A stretch of DNA of 64,000 nt from Bin5 sp965232575 (GCA_965232575.1 CBDDPZ010000008.1:1674001-1738000), one strand, 5' to 3'; positions 9,198 to 18,431 are shown, counted from the first letter of the stretch. Numbers and translations are program-made. Notes: generated by a model not told the origin, from the letters alone.

Positions 9198-9419
9198 ATG
9201 GAGATTGTTGGTTTTCTGCAGCTTGTCATTCTGCTAGGTCTGCTCGTGGCGGTCGCGATCCTGCTGTTTAGCCTACGTGCCATACGTCGCTTGCAGGACA
9301 AGCCCGACAAGGATGAAGCATCCCAAAAGAATCAGTTGCGCTTAAGTCCCGAACGCGCCGTGCCGCGCCCGCGCAATGCCCTGAATCGGCAATCGGTCAG
9401 GCGACTGGCTGGTGGATAA
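9198..9419 (+). CDS. Small single-pass membrane protein
   Basis: A 73-residue protein of no family known to me. Residues 5-27 form one strongly hydrophobic helix (GFLQLVILLGLLVAVAILLF), followed by a charged cytosolic tail rich in Lys, Arg and Asp. The ATG has AGGGGA upstream. It stands alone between two hairpins. The length and layout fit small membrane proteins of accessory or stress function, but nothing shows what it does. Confidence 0.6.
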   Translation: MEIVGFLQLVILLGLLVAVAILLFSLRAIRRLQDKPDKDEASQKNQLRLSPERAVPRPRNALNRQSVRRLAGG

Positions 9420-9423
9420 AAAA

Positions 9424-9507
9424 AGGCCGGCCCACCTGGGGCCGACCTCTATCGGACAATCCAACCCAATGTTTCAACTGCGTGACGGCTGTTGCCGCAG
9501 CCGTCAC
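9424..9507 (+). terminator. Two tandem hairpins behind the small membrane protein gene
   Basis: The first hairpin (AGGCCGGCCC pairing with GGGCCGACCT, one mismatch) follows directly after the stop and an A-run, so on the opposite strand it would have a T-run. The second hairpin (GTGACGGCTG, 6-nt loop, perfect complement) lies 35 nt further on. Neither has a plus-strand T tail, so termination or transcript protection is uncertain. Confidence 0.45.
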
Positions 9508-9733
9508 CTGAATTCCAGGCTGGATCGGTCTCCAGTATAGCACGCCGTTTGACCGCGGCCAATGACAGCTGGGATAGGCGCCGGTTCAGTCGCATATCAT
9601 GGTGTAGTGAAAAGTCGGCGTCCGCCATGTTCCGCTGAACAACGCAATTCAATCGAACATGTCAGGCGTTGGTCGTAGTAAAACTGCAACAGAGGGAATC
9701 TCTAAACCAATCCATACAGGAGACCAATTTCAA

Positions 9734-10888
9734 ATGATTCAGCGAACACTCTCGCACCGCCTCTTTAGTGTAAGGAGGCATCTCACTTCGGCCCTCTGCA
9801 TCGTTCTGATACTGGCGCTTTCCGCCTGCGTCGTACAGACAGTTCCAGCTGCCCCGCAAAGCTCGGGCGAATCCATGGATTCCGCGCCAGCGGTGGACCT
9901 GAATGCCGTCAAGGAATACGCACTGGAGAATGCGGAACTGATGCAGGACGCCACCGCCAGCCTAGCTGACGTAGCGCAGCAATACTACGATCTCGTTCAG
10001 GAAGCGCTCGAGGCGAATTCCGATGCCGACCCATACGAACAGCTTTGGGCCGATAACCAGGAAGAAATCAAAGCCCTTGTCCTTCAGGCGCGAGATCTGT
10101 GGCTCGACGCCAGCACCTACTATGAACTTGATGAGGGCATCGTAGCAGGTGTTCCCTCGCTGGCTCACTACGATGTCTGGATCGACGCTGGCCCCCCCGG
10201 CTCTGAGGATCCGGAAGAGGCCCTGGAATGGACCCTCGAGCTGCCCGATGGCCGGGTATACGAATCCCCTGGTAACTTCTTCCATAACCTTTTGGAACCC
10301 ACGCTTTGGGGAACGAATCCCGAATTCACCGGCCTCAAGGTCGATATGGATGGCGATGGCGAAATTAGTGTAGGCGAAGCATTGCCCGAAGCCAACATGC
10401 TTTTCGGCGCCACCCAGGGGTTGAATGAAGCGACCATTGAAATGCAGGGCGCCATCGAAGCCTGGGAACCGACGCTTGAGGACGCTCTGACCGCTCTCGT
10501 CACCATGATTCCTACCATGAACGAGTATTTCGGACAGTGGAAGGAATCCGTCTTCGTCACTGGCACTGACAGCGAGCAGGAAAGCTTCATCGCCGTTAGC
10601 CGCCTGCATGACATCAAAGGGATCCTCGCCGGGCTGAGTTTCACCTACGATAATATCTCGCCCCTGGTGTCCGATAGCGACGTTCAGCTTCATGAGCAGA
10701 TCCGAACCGACTTCGACACCCTGATAACATACGTCGACGATCTCTTTGCTCAGGAACAGGAAGGCGTGCAGTTCAGCCCCGAAGAGGCCGACCTTTTTGG
10801 TACTGAGGCCCAAGACTTGGCAACCGCGCTTGCCGCCTTGGTAGCACAGGCCGCTTCAGACTTGAATATCGCTCTCGATCTGGCCTGA
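9734..10888 (+). CDS. EfeO-like (imelysin-related) lipoprotein with EF-hand loop
   Basis: A 384-residue lipoprotein with a lipobox LSAC after a hydrophobic signal. The body is helical and Asp/Glu rich, and resembles the EfeO/imelysin periplasmic partners of iron permeases. The assignment relies on the general pattern and on the FTR1 permease gene 95 bp downstream; a clear HxxE metal motif is not seen. D204-M-D-G-D-G-E-I-S-V-G-E215 is a canonical EF-hand calcium loop, unusual for EfeO. The ATG M-I-Q-R-T is chosen as it begins the signal peptide and AGGAG lies 11 nt upstream. It probably binds metal outside the membrane and passes it to the permease. Other lipoprotein roles are possible. Confidence 0.6.
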   Translation: MIQRTLSHRLFSVRRHLTSALCIVLILALSACVVQTVPAAPQSSGESMDSAPAVDLNAVKEYALENAELMQDATASLADVAQQYYDLVQEALEANSDADPYEQLWADNQEEIKALVLQARDLWLDASTYYELDEGIVAGVPSLAHYDVWIDAGPPGSEDPEEALEWTLELPDGRVYESPGNFFHNLLEPTLWGTNPEFTGLKVDMDGDGEISVGEALPEANMLFGATQGLNEATIEMQGAIEAWEPTLEDALTALVTMIPTMNEYFGQWKESVFVTGTDSEQESFIAVSRLHDIKGILAGLSFTYDNISPLVSDSDVQLHEQIRTDFDTLITYVDDLFAQEQEGVQFSPEEADLFGTEAQDLATALAALVAQAASDLNIALDLA

Positions 10889-10895
10889 TCTGTAA

Positions 10896-10932
10896 AGTCG
10901 CTGCGCCCGATAATACGGAGGGCGCAGCGACT
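10896..10932 (+). terminator. Hairpin between the EfeO-like gene and the FTR1 gene
   Basis: A perfect 13-bp stem (AGTCGCTGCGCCC) with an 11-nt loop lies 7 nt after the stop codon. No T-run follows, so it may protect the upstream mRNA or reduce read-through into the permease gene rather than fully stop transcription. Confidence 0.55.
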
Positions 10933-10983
10933 CGCCAAACCTGGCTAAGAGGCTTGGAGCAATTTCTGTGAAGGACGAAAGTC

Positions 10984-13476
10984 GTGAATAGCGCTGGCGA
11001 GCCGACGGTCAAGCCGGGAAACCGTGCTTTCCTCTGCCTGATCTGCATTGCAATGATTGTGGGCAGTGCAATCCTGATGGCGGAGACCACGCACGCGCAA
11101 CCGCGATCCAAAAACAGTCTCATCTCCGCCCTCGCACAGAACGGGCAGGACAGCGACGAGGCCCACCTGTGGCAGGTGGCCGAGCAACTTCGCAGCTTCA
11201 CTTTTGAGGCGCAACGGGCGCTTTACGAGGCAGAGCGCGCTGAGGAAGACGAAACCAGGAACACCCTCGCCGCGCAAGCCCTGACGAACATCGAATCCGC
11301 AGCGCGGGTCTATACCGAAAATCTGCAGTCGTCTCTTGTCGTCTTGGCGCCCGCCGCCGACGCCTGGATTCAAGAGGCCTTGGACGACGCCATCCAGGCT
11401 GCCCAGGCTAATGACGGCCCCGCCCTGTCTGCCGCCCGCGGCCGTTTCTGGACCGGCCTGCTCTGGGGGGCGCAAACCGCCGCCCTCGCCTCCATTGAAT
11501 CCGAAGATGGCGCCCGCGCAGCAGATTGGCTGCGCCTGCGCGAATTCCGTCGCGCCACCAAAGTGAGCATGATCGATGACTTGGCTCGTCGGATCATAAA
11601 CTCTTACCTTGGCGGACTGACCAATCAGGCAACCACCCTCGCCGTCGTGGGCGATGACCTCAGAGATACCTACTTTTTCCGCCTGCGAGAGGCGCTGAAC
11701 AACCTGGAAAAGGCGGCCAAAAAGGGATATCCGACGCGCTCTGCCGAATGGACTGGTCAACTTCAGGGTTACTTTGTCCTCCTGCGCGACGACTTCGTGG
11801 CAAAAGAGGGGGAGTCCGCTGCTACCGCAATTGAACAGAACCTGAGGATTCTTGAAGAGGACGTCCTGGCCGGCGATCTCTCCCAGACGGCCGCTGTCGT
11901 CTCCGACCTGCGCGGCCTCATCGCTTCTTATCAGCCTGTGGATCTCTCGCCCGAGGAGTTCGCCCGCCGTAGTCAACTGCTCTATCTCTTCATCGACCTG
12001 GTCTACATTGAATATCGCGATGGCGTCCGTAACGGCCAGATCACTATCGAAACGGAGTACCTGGAAGCGCTCACCTTCCGTGACCAGGCCGAAGTCTTCC
12101 TGGCCGAGCTCTACCCCCGCATCTCCGCCGCCGACCCCGCCGCCGCCGAGCGTCTCGTTGTCCTCCTTCAGGAAATGAAAGTGGCACTCGAACAGCTCGA
12201 CGAAAGAAAGCTCGTGCGCTCCCAAGTGGAAGAAGCGCTGGCGATCACCGAAGAGACGCTCGGCGATGCCGTGCACGACAGCAGTGGCGAGGGCATTTTT
12301 AACGTAGTTGAAACACTGTTAAACGAAATGGAGCAGCAGGTGGCGCGCGGCGAGTACGAACTGGCCGAAAGCAGCCGCATCCAGGCCTACGCCCTCTTCG
12401 ACGCTGGGCCGGAGTTGCGGCTTATGGCCTTTTCACCCGACCTGGTAGCGCGCCTCGACGGACTCTTTTGGCACGGCTTCCAGGGGCAGCCTGGGCTCTC
12501 TCTGGTAGTCGCCCAACGCCGTACCCCTGCCGAGATCGCCGCAGTTCGAGACGTTCTAGACGAAGGGCTGGCCGAAGCCCAGACTGTTCTCGGCAGCGGC
12601 GCCGCACCCCTGGCAATCATAACCAATTCCGCCGTCATCGTTTTCCGCGAAGGGCTGGAAGCCATCGTCATCCTCGCCGCTCTCATGGCCAGCATGGTGG
12701 GCGCCTATGCCGTCTTCCGACGCTCGATGCTTGTCGGTGTCATTCTGGCAATAGTTGCTACCGTGATTACCTGGTGGATCGCCCAAAAATTGATGCTCGC
12801 CTTCAGCAGTTTCGGCGAGCGCCTTGAAGCCGTCGTTTCCTTGATCGCCGTGGGCGTCCTCCTCCTCATTACCAACTGGTTCTTTCATCGAGTCTACTGG
12901 AAGGACTGGCTGGCAGGATTCCACCAGCGCAAAAAGACACTATTGGGTGGAGCGGCCGAAAGTCTGCTGTCGGCCCAGGCCCTTGGCTTTATCGCGCTGG
13001 GATTCACCAGTGTCTACCGGGAGGGTTTCGAAACGGTACTCTTCTTGCAGGCGCTCGTACTGGATGCAGGCCCGGCCATTGTTATGCAAGGTGTCGCCCT
13101 CGGCCTCCTCGCAACGGCCGTTGTCGGGTTCTTCACCTTCCAGCTCCAGACACGCCTGCCCTATAAAAAGATGTTGGTGATCACCGGCATCCTTATCGGC
13201 GGAGTACTGCTCATTATGGTGGGCAACACGATTCATACAATGCAGGCCGTCGGTTGGGTGCCGATCTCGCCCGTAGGATCCCTCAATCTCCCCTATTGGG
13301 TTAGCCTATGGCTCGGCATCTTCCCAACTTGGGAAACGATCTGCGGACAAAGTGCAGCAGCTGCCTTCGTCATTGGCAGCTACTACCTGGCTGAATACCA
13401 GCAGAAGCATCGCGTCCGCAACAGTGCCCAGGATAAATCCGCCGTACTCAAGGAACAGACAGTCCAAACCAAATGA
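10984..13476 (+). CDS. FTR1-family iron permease with large N-terminal domain
   Basis: An 830-residue protein. Residues about 15-35 are a signal helix; residues 40-530 form a helical, charged extracytoplasmic region; residues about 540-810 are the FTR1/EfeU permease with seven or so membrane segments. Two R-E-G-x-E iron-binding motifs are visible, FREGLEAIVIL near residue 553 and YREGFETVLFL near residue 678. EfeU alone is about 280 residues, so this is the long form with a fused outer domain seen in some bacteria. The start is GTG with AAGGA upstream. With the EfeO-like lipoprotein it would import iron across the cytoplasmic membrane. No peroxidase EfeB gene is near. Confidence 0.88.
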   Translation: MNSAGEPTVKPGNRAFLCLICIAMIVGSAILMAETTHAQPRSKNSLISALAQNGQDSDEAHLWQVAEQLRSFTFEAQRALYEAERAEEDETRNTLAAQALTNIESAARVYTENLQSSLVVLAPAADAWIQEALDDAIQAAQANDGPALSAARGRFWTGLLWGAQTAALASIESEDGARAADWLRLREFRRATKVSMIDDLARRIINSYLGGLTNQATTLAVVGDDLRDTYFFRLREALNNLEKAAKKGYPTRSAEWTGQLQGYFVLLRDDFVAKEGESAATAIEQNLRILEEDVLAGDLSQTAAVVSDLRGLIASYQPVDLSPEEFARRSQLLYLFIDLVYIEYRDGVRNGQITIETEYLEALTFRDQAEVFLAELYPRISAADPAAAERLVVLLQEMKVALEQLDERKLVRSQVEEALAITEETLGDAVHDSSGEGIFNVVETLLNEMEQQVARGEYELAESSRIQAYALFDAGPELRLMAFSPDLVARLDGLFWHGFQGQPGLSLVVAQRRTPAEIAAVRDVLDEGLAEAQTVLGSGAAPLAIITNSAVIVFREGLEAIVILAALMASMVGAYAVFRRSMLVGVILAIVATVITWWIAQKLMLAFSSFGERLEAVVSLIAVGVLLLITNWFFHRVYWKDWLAGFHQRKKTLLGGAAESLLSAQALGFIALGFTSVYREGFETVLFLQALVLDAGPAIVMQGVALGLLATAVVGFFTFQLQTRLPYKKMLVITGILIGGVLLIMVGNTIHTMQAVGWVPISPVGSLNLPYWVSLWLGIFPTWETICGQSAAAAFVIGSYYLAEYQQKHRVRNSAQDKSAVLKEQTVQTK

Positions 13477-13480
13477 AAAA

Positions 13481-13550
13481 CCGGCCCCGAAGGGCCGGCT
13501 GAAAGTAGGAACAACAATCCCGGAAAGTGGCTGCTGTCACCAGCCACTTT
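13481..13550 (+). terminator. Two tandem hairpins behind the FTR1 gene
   Basis: Hairpin one is CCGGCCC-CGAA-GGGCCGG, directly after an A-run behind the stop codon. Hairpin two, 25 nt further, is a perfect 10-bp stem (AAAGTGGCTG) with a 7-nt loop. The layout copies that behind the small membrane protein gene at 9.4 kb. No strong T-run follows. Confidence 0.5.
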
Positions 13551-13921
13551 CAACTATGCTGAACCTGTGAACAGAGTATAACAGACCTTGCCCCGCAGTG
13601 CAACGGTGGCTTTTCTTCTACTCTACCGGTTCAGGCCAGAGACGGTCGCGGCGCGACCGAACGGAGAGAGCCATCTACATCCATCAAAATGTAGTAGCCG
13701 TCTTTACGATCAGTAGCTGGCATCAGAAACTGAATCGCCAGGAAATTGCCTGTGGACTGATCCGCATAGTCCATAACCCAACCACGTCCAAAGGGCCGCA
13801 TAATTGAAATGGACCATCCCTGCCCTCATGACCTTGACTGGTGTCCGGGTCGGTTCGTGCTCGACCTGGTACAGCGAATGCATTTAGATCTTAAGATTCA
13901 AACACACAGGAGAAATAGCCC
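13551..13921. other. Intergenic stretch, nothing recognised
   Basis: A possible 69-codon frame exists but it has no ribosome site and no coding-like composition. The right end carries the CAGGAG ribosome site of the next gene. Confidence 0.4.
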
Positions 13922-14293
13922 ATGTGTCAGCATGTCGTCATCTTAGCCGAACGCAACGGCCAGCAATACGTAAGTCAGTGTGAGCACGGAACCGTCCATC
14001 TGATCTGGGATGGAATCGGACTTCACCTACCGGCTGAAGCATTTAACCGACTGGCAGTGCACATCATGAAAACGCGCGCCAACATCCTGGAGCATGGCGA
14101 CTCTATCAGTCAGGGCCACTGCCGTCTCTGCGTCGGCAAAATGTCTCTGACCTTGCCCGTGGAAGACTTTCTGCTCATGGTAGAGATGATTGATGAAGTC
14201 ATGCCACAGGTCGATCTGACAGGAAGCGGCCAAAATGACCCTTTGTTTCGTCTGACGCCGCCCCATCAACTGATCCCGCCAGTTCTTAACTGA
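13922..14293 (+). CDS. Small Cys/His protein of unknown function
   Basis: A 123-residue soluble protein. Two short metal-site-like clusters are visible, C-E-H (residues 20-22) within CEHGTVHLIWDG and HCRLC near residue 60, each followed by a similar strand-plus-helix block (LHLPAEAFNRLAV; LTLPVEDFLLMVEMI). It thus looks like an internal two-repeat fold, possibly binding zinc or another metal. AGGAG lies upstream of the ATG. It sits between iron and metal transport genes. I cannot name a function. Confidence 0.65.
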   Translation: MCQHVVILAERNGQQYVSQCEHGTVHLIWDGIGLHLPAEAFNRLAVHIMKTRANILEHGDSISQGHCRLCVGKMSLTLPVEDFLLMVEMIDEVMPQVDLTGSGQNDPLFRLTPPHQLIPPVLN

Positions 14294-14671
14294 CAGTGTC
14301 TGGCTGACTGCACACGCCGATTACCGCCCGATGCAGACGGAAAACTCCATCTGTACACGAGCATTCATTTACCTTTCCCTGGCTGATGTCGACAGACCGT
14401 CCTAACGCATGCTCTTGAATGGCAGGGCCGATGTTAGGCGCATTTCATTGGCCCTGTACCTTCGCTGCCGTCGGCCTCACGACACGGACTCCCTACGTTC
14501 CGAGCGAATTAGGCTTCCCACTCGTGTCAGCCAATGTAACTGGCATCGCAGCGAGGACCGCGTCCTCTAAACTTGGTCAGGCCAATCTGCAGATTCGATG
14601 AAGCGTATCATCCGTCTGATGATGCCGTTGAATTTCTGTCTCAGGCTGCGGAGGGCAACAGAAAAGTATCT
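14294..14671. other. Intergenic stretch, weak inverted repeat only
   Basis: CAGGGCC and GGCCCTG (about 14423-14456) could pair across a 20-nt loop. No promoter, RNA gene or small frame is convincing. Confidence 0.3.
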
Positions 14672-15175
14672 ATGAATTCGATCGGAAAGCGGCTGCTGAC
14701 ATGCATTACGGAACGCGTATTTGTCTTTACATTGCTTTGGATCGGGTTTATTCTTGCCATCAGCTTCATGGAGGCCCCTCTGAAGTTCCAGGCCCCATCA
14801 TTGACATTGCCCGTCGCCCTGGAAATCGGCCATCTCGTATTTCATGCCCTGAATGCCACAGAAATAGGTCTGATCACCGCTATTGCCGCGATCACACTGC
14901 TGGCAAACTGGTCTCGGCGATTACGCCTGCTTACCCTCCTCATTGGTCTCTTGCTTGCAACGCAGACCGTCCTCCTCTACACTGTGCTGGACGCCCGTAC
15001 CCTTGCCATCATTCACGGCACAGAGGTCCCAGAGCCGTCCTATCATCCGGTCTATGTCACCCTGGAGGGCATCAAGCTGCTGCTCCTGCTCTACTTGACC
15101 CACCTGCAACTTGAGGAGTACGACGCCAACATTGCCAAAGCCGCCCGAATCGGGCCTGATTCCGCCCCGTGTTGA
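14672..15175 (+). CDS. Four-helix membrane protein of unknown function
   Basis: A 167-residue integral membrane protein with about four hydrophobic helices (VFVFTLLWIGFILAISF; HALNATEIGLITAIAAITLL; LLTLLIGLLLATQTVLLYTV; a C-terminal one ending LLLLYLTHLQL). No family is recognised. The ATG giving M-N-S-I-G-K is preferred over an upstream in-frame GTG because the upstream part is not membrane-like; GGAGG lies further upstream than usual. It precedes the CDF exporter gene by about 190 bp. Confidence 0.6.
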   Translation: MNSIGKRLLTCITERVFVFTLLWIGFILAISFMEAPLKFQAPSLTLPVALEIGHLVFHALNATEIGLITAIAAITLLANWSRRLRLLTLLIGLLLATQTVLLYTVLDARTLAIIHGTEVPEPSYHPVYVTLEGIKLLLLLYLTHLQLEEYDANIAKAARIGPDSAPC

Positions 15176-15363
15176 CCCTTCTCCTTTCCCCTCTCTCTGA
15201 ACGCACTGGGCGCATGTCAAATATGACATTTTCGATTTCGCCTAAACCTGGCCGGGAGCGGCACCTGAATTTGGTAAAACTGCCTGGTTGGTGCAACATT
15301 GTTCAGCATATCGATGACGCGCCGCCCGTATCGCGCACTACGCCACAGAATTGGGGTCCATTC

Positions 15364-16338
15364 ATGGATCACGAGCATAGCCACCATCATGAACACAGTC
15401 ATGAACCCGGCGGTGCTCACAGCCATGAACATAGCCACGACATCGGCCACGGCCATCATCTGCATCTCCATCATCATGGCGATTCGGCCAATCTGCGCAC
15501 CGCGTTCTTCCTCAATCTGGGCTTCACAGTCGTTGAGATTATTGGCGCATACCTGACCAACAGCGTTGCTATACTTTCCGACGCATTACACGACCTCGGT
15601 GACTCGATAGCGCTGGGAATGGCTTGGGGCCTGGAGAAGCACGCCGCAAGGGAGGCGCCTGCGCGCTACTCTTACGGGTACGGCCGCCTCTCTTTGCTCG
15701 CTGCCTTTATCAATGCAGCAGTCCTCATTGCCGGTGGGCTGTTCGTTATGGCAGAAGTGGTCCCGCGCCTCCTCCATCCCGAAGCCACCAACGCTCCGGG
15801 CATGATTCTGCTTGCGCTGGGCGGCATTGCCGTAAATGGCGCTGCCGCATGGCGTCTGCAAGGCGGCGGCACCATGAACGCCAAGGTCGTCATGTGGCAC
15901 CTATTGGAGGACGTACTCGGGTGGGTCGCGGTTCTCATCGTCGGCATTACACTGCTCTTCGTTGATCTTTATATACTGGACTCTATCCTGTCCCTCCTCA
16001 TTACCCTTTACATTCTCTACAACGTGCTTGGCCATCTGAAAAAGACGGCTGAACTTTTCTTGCAGGCGGCCCCGGAAGGGGTGGATGTGTCACATCTGGC
16101 GCAGCGCTTGCGCAACATCAAAGAAGTCGAAGACTGCCACCATACCCATCTCTGGTCGCTGGATGGCAACCATCACGTACTTTCCACCCATCTCGTCGTC
16201 AACCAGACTGCTGACCAGGACCGAATTCGAGAAATTAAACAGCGGGCGCGCGAGGAGCTCGACGGCCTACACCTTACCCACATCACCATCGAAATCGAAT
16301 ATCCCGGCGATTGCAGCATGGTGGAATCCAAGATATGA
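15364..16338 (+). CDS. Cation diffusion facilitator (CzcD/ZitB-type)
   Basis: A 324-residue CDF exporter that moves Zn2+ or related divalent ions out of the cytoplasm in exchange for protons. A His-rich N-terminus (about 25 His within residues 2-45) comes before six membrane helices. The metal site is complete: S-D-A-L-H-D-L-G-D in helix 2 and H-L-L-E-D in helix 5. The cytosolic C-terminal domain has the HTHLWSLDGNHHVLSTH pattern. The ATG before D-H-E-H-S-H is chosen; the frame stays open upstream and even into the previous gene, but that part is not family-like. The ribosome site is weak (GGGG). Confidence 0.92.
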   Translation: MDHEHSHHHEHSHEPGGAHSHEHSHDIGHGHHLHLHHHGDSANLRTAFFLNLGFTVVEIIGAYLTNSVAILSDALHDLGDSIALGMAWGLEKHAAREAPARYSYGYGRLSLLAAFINAAVLIAGGLFVMAEVVPRLLHPEATNAPGMILLALGGIAVNGAAAWRLQGGGTMNAKVVMWHLLEDVLGWVAVLIVGITLLFVDLYILDSILSLLITLYILYNVLGHLKKTAELFLQAAPEGVDVSHLAQRLRNIKEVEDCHHTHLWSLDGNHHVLSTHLVVNQTADQDRIREIKQRAREELDGLHLTHITIEIEYPGDCSMVESKI

Positions 16339-16575
16339 CAGACAAAACCGCCCGGAATTCAATAGCTGCCTGGTTGTCCGTTACCGAGACAATCGGACGG
16401 CGCCTGATTTCCGAGTTGTCCGCCTACACGTAGGAAATTCCGTTGCATCAGATCGCCGGGCTGACGCCGGAGAACTCCTGTCGAATCGCACAGCTGTCAG
16501 GGCACTGGATTTCTCAGTTCTCGGAACCTCCGTTCACTGACCACATTCAACATTTCACCAGAAAGGAAACGACAC

Positions 16576-17085
16576 ATGTTTGTCGACAAGGTGCAAAGCG
16601 CTCTGAATCAACAGATCAACATGGAGATGCAGGCGTACTATACCTACCTGGCTGCTGCCGACTACTTTGAAGGATTGGGCCTGAAAGGGTTCTCTCAATG
16701 GATTTTCAACCATGCAGAAGAAGAAATGGCCCATGCCATGAAGATCTACCACTTCATTCATAGCCGTCGGGGCCGTGTTGAACTGTTTCCCGTCCCCGTT
16801 CCGGAGGGAGGCTTCGGTTCCCCGCAGGAGGTCATGGAAGGCGCCCTCCGGCAGGAACAGAAAGTGACTGCTTCGATAGATCGAATCGTCAAACTTGCTC
16901 GCCAGCAAGGAGACTACGCCACCGACAGTTTTCTGCAGTGGTTTGTTGACGAACAGGTAGAAGAAGAGGAGCTGGTGGATGACTTGGTGCAAAAGCTCCG
17001 TCTGATTGGAGATTTTAAACCGGGGCTGTATCTCCTGGACCGGGAACTGGCCGGCGTCGACATGCTGGAGGAATCCGAAGAGTGA
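16576..17085 (+). CDS. ftnA: Ferritin, FtnA type
   Basis: A 169-residue non-haem ferritin, full length. It stores iron in 24-subunit shells. The ferroxidase ligands are all present and in register: E17, E50, H53, E94, Q127 and E130. AAGGAAA precedes the ATG. It is alone in its transcript but lies within a metal-handling neighbourhood (FTR1 permease, CDF exporter), so it may be part of the iron response; no Fur box was seen upstream. Confidence 0.95.
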   Translation: MFVDKVQSALNQQINMEMQAYYTYLAAADYFEGLGLKGFSQWIFNHAEEEMAHAMKIYHFIHSRRGRVELFPVPVPEGGFGSPQEVMEGALRQEQKVTASIDRIVKLARQQGDYATDSFLQWFVDEQVEEEELVDDLVQKLRLIGDFKPGLYLLDRELAGVDMLEESEE

Positions 17086-17350
17086 GGCCAGGTGCCGTGT
17101 GAGGATGTGCCAATACAAGCCGATTGTGAGCCGGTATCCTCGGTCAAAAATGGGACGGTTTGGCGCGTATCCCCTATCGCAAGGCCACGAATCCATACAG
17201 CAGTGCTCTTGCCCCTGAAATGTTCTACTGGACAGTGTCCGACTCCAGACTTTACGTTGAGACACTGAGGAAGCACGCAAGCTGGCCGGCTTCCGGATTC
17301 AATTTGCGATGGCCGTCAAGAGCTGCCAGGACTCTATATTCACATTCACA

Positions 17351-17460
17351 ATTGGGTGCATCCCAGATTTGGGGTTGTCAGGCGTAGCATGCTACAGGTC
17401 CCAGGGTAACTCCCCAGAGGTAGACCAGAAACTCACCCCCATTTTGGGATGCACCCCAAT
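17351..17460. repeat. Spaced inverted repeat
   Basis: ATTGGGTGCATCCCA and TGGGATGCACCCCAAT face each other across about 80 nt, matching except for one base. A smaller palindrome lies between. It could fold as a branched RNA or be the remnant of a small mobile element. Confidence 0.6.
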
Positions 17461-17652
17461 TTTCGGGCTTGACAGCTTTGCCCGTCAAGTGTATTATTGG
17501 CGCAGATGAACTCTCCTTGGGCGCAACTTGGCGCCAAACTCCTGTGGAGATCACACAGTCATCAAAGATTGGTAGAAGCAGGATCGCAACTTCAGGAGCC
17601 CACAGGCTCGTCACAAAAGCGGCCAATGCTAGGAGGCGTCCCCTGTATTTTC

Positions 17653-17801
17653 CGACTTGTACAAGATTTGTTCTTGTGAGAAGATAGAGTCGCAAACTGA
17701 ATATCAGCCCTTCAGATGAGGATTCCACGGAGTCGATTCTGAAGCAGTTGTTTCGCTTTTTTCGGATTTGCGCTTGATCTGTTCTTGTGAGACGATATAG
17801 C
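17653..17801 (+). repeat. Pair of imperfect direct repeats ahead of lipoprotein gene
   Basis: Two about 38-bp units, 111 bp apart, share the block TGTTCTTGTGAGA followed by GATA. In the second unit TTGATC, 16 bp and TATAGC could act as -35 and -10. Confidence 0.5.
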
Positions 17802-17894
17802 TCATGGTCATCATTTAATTGTTTCTCTATCAATTTATGATGAGGTCAAGAGTAAAGTTCCCTTAACCCAATTCTCTCAAGGAGCAACAGAACC

Positions 17895-18431
17895 ATGAAC
17901 AAACGAACCCCACTCATTTCACTCGTTGTACTGTCTCTGCTGCTGGTAGTCCTTAGCGCGTGCACCGCGCCGGCCGCTCCGCCCGACCGAGACGTTGAGA
18001 TCTCCCACGAGGCGGCCCTGTCGGCCCAGGATGCCCTGATTGGCGCACTAACCATGGGCGAGGTGATGCTGAGCGAGTCTGAGTTCAGCAGCTACGTGAC
18101 CAAGGCTCTCGAAGCCAATAGTGGTCCGAATCAGCCGATCGATTCCGTTATGGTCTGGATTGAGCCCGATGCGATGCACTTCCGCGTCACCCTGAAGGAC
18201 GGCGTAAGCATGGTTGGCAATACGCTCGACCTCGTCGGCAACCTGATGGTGAGCGATGGGCATCTGATGGTGGATCTCCAGTCGGCTGGCGCCGGCGGCA
18301 TGGCCGTGGGTGGAGCCCTGCTCGCTCCGGTGAACGCGCAGATCAACGCTGTCTTGGCCCAGAACATCATGCTCCCGGCCAGCGTCAGTGTTGCTCAGAA
18401 CTCTGGCTCGATTTCGATCAGCATGAACTAA
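17895..18431 (+). CDS. Hypothetical lipoprotein
   Basis: A 178-residue lipoprotein: Lys-Arg n-region, a long hydrophobic h-region and lipobox LSAC, then a Pro/Ala linker. The rest is beta-rich with few charged residues at the end (VAQNSGSISISMN). AAGGAGC precedes the ATG. No domain is recognised. It is a single-gene unit bounded by the repeat-rich region upstream and a strong hairpin downstream. Confidence 0.75.
   Translation: MNKRTPLISLVVLSLLLVVLSACTAPAAPPDRDVEISHEAALSAQDALIGALTMGEVMLSESEFSSYVTKALEANSGPNQPIDSVMVWIEPDAMHFRVTLKDGVSMVGNTLDLVGNLMVSDGHLMVDLQSAGAGGMAVGGALLAPVNAQINAVLAQNIMLPASVSVAQNSGSISISMN

Larger units (their letters stand above)
17086..17894. other. Long intergenic region with repeats
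   Basis: About 800 nt without a convincing gene. It holds a spaced inverted repeat (17351-17460), a 12-bp palindrome GTAGCATGCTAC between its arms, and two related about 38-bp direct repeats (17653-17690 and 17764-17801). The second repeat is about 90 nt ahead of the next gene and may contain its promoter. Confidence 0.5.

Noticed and set aside
10945..12276. Long open frame of about 443 codons opposite the FTR1 gene
   Set aside because: It mirrors a clearly real gene on the other strand; GC-rich codon bias produces such shadows, and it shows no family motif or ribosome site.
13598..13807. Possible 69-codon gene
   Set aside because: No ribosome site, no hydrophobic or domain pattern, and composition like intergenic DNA.
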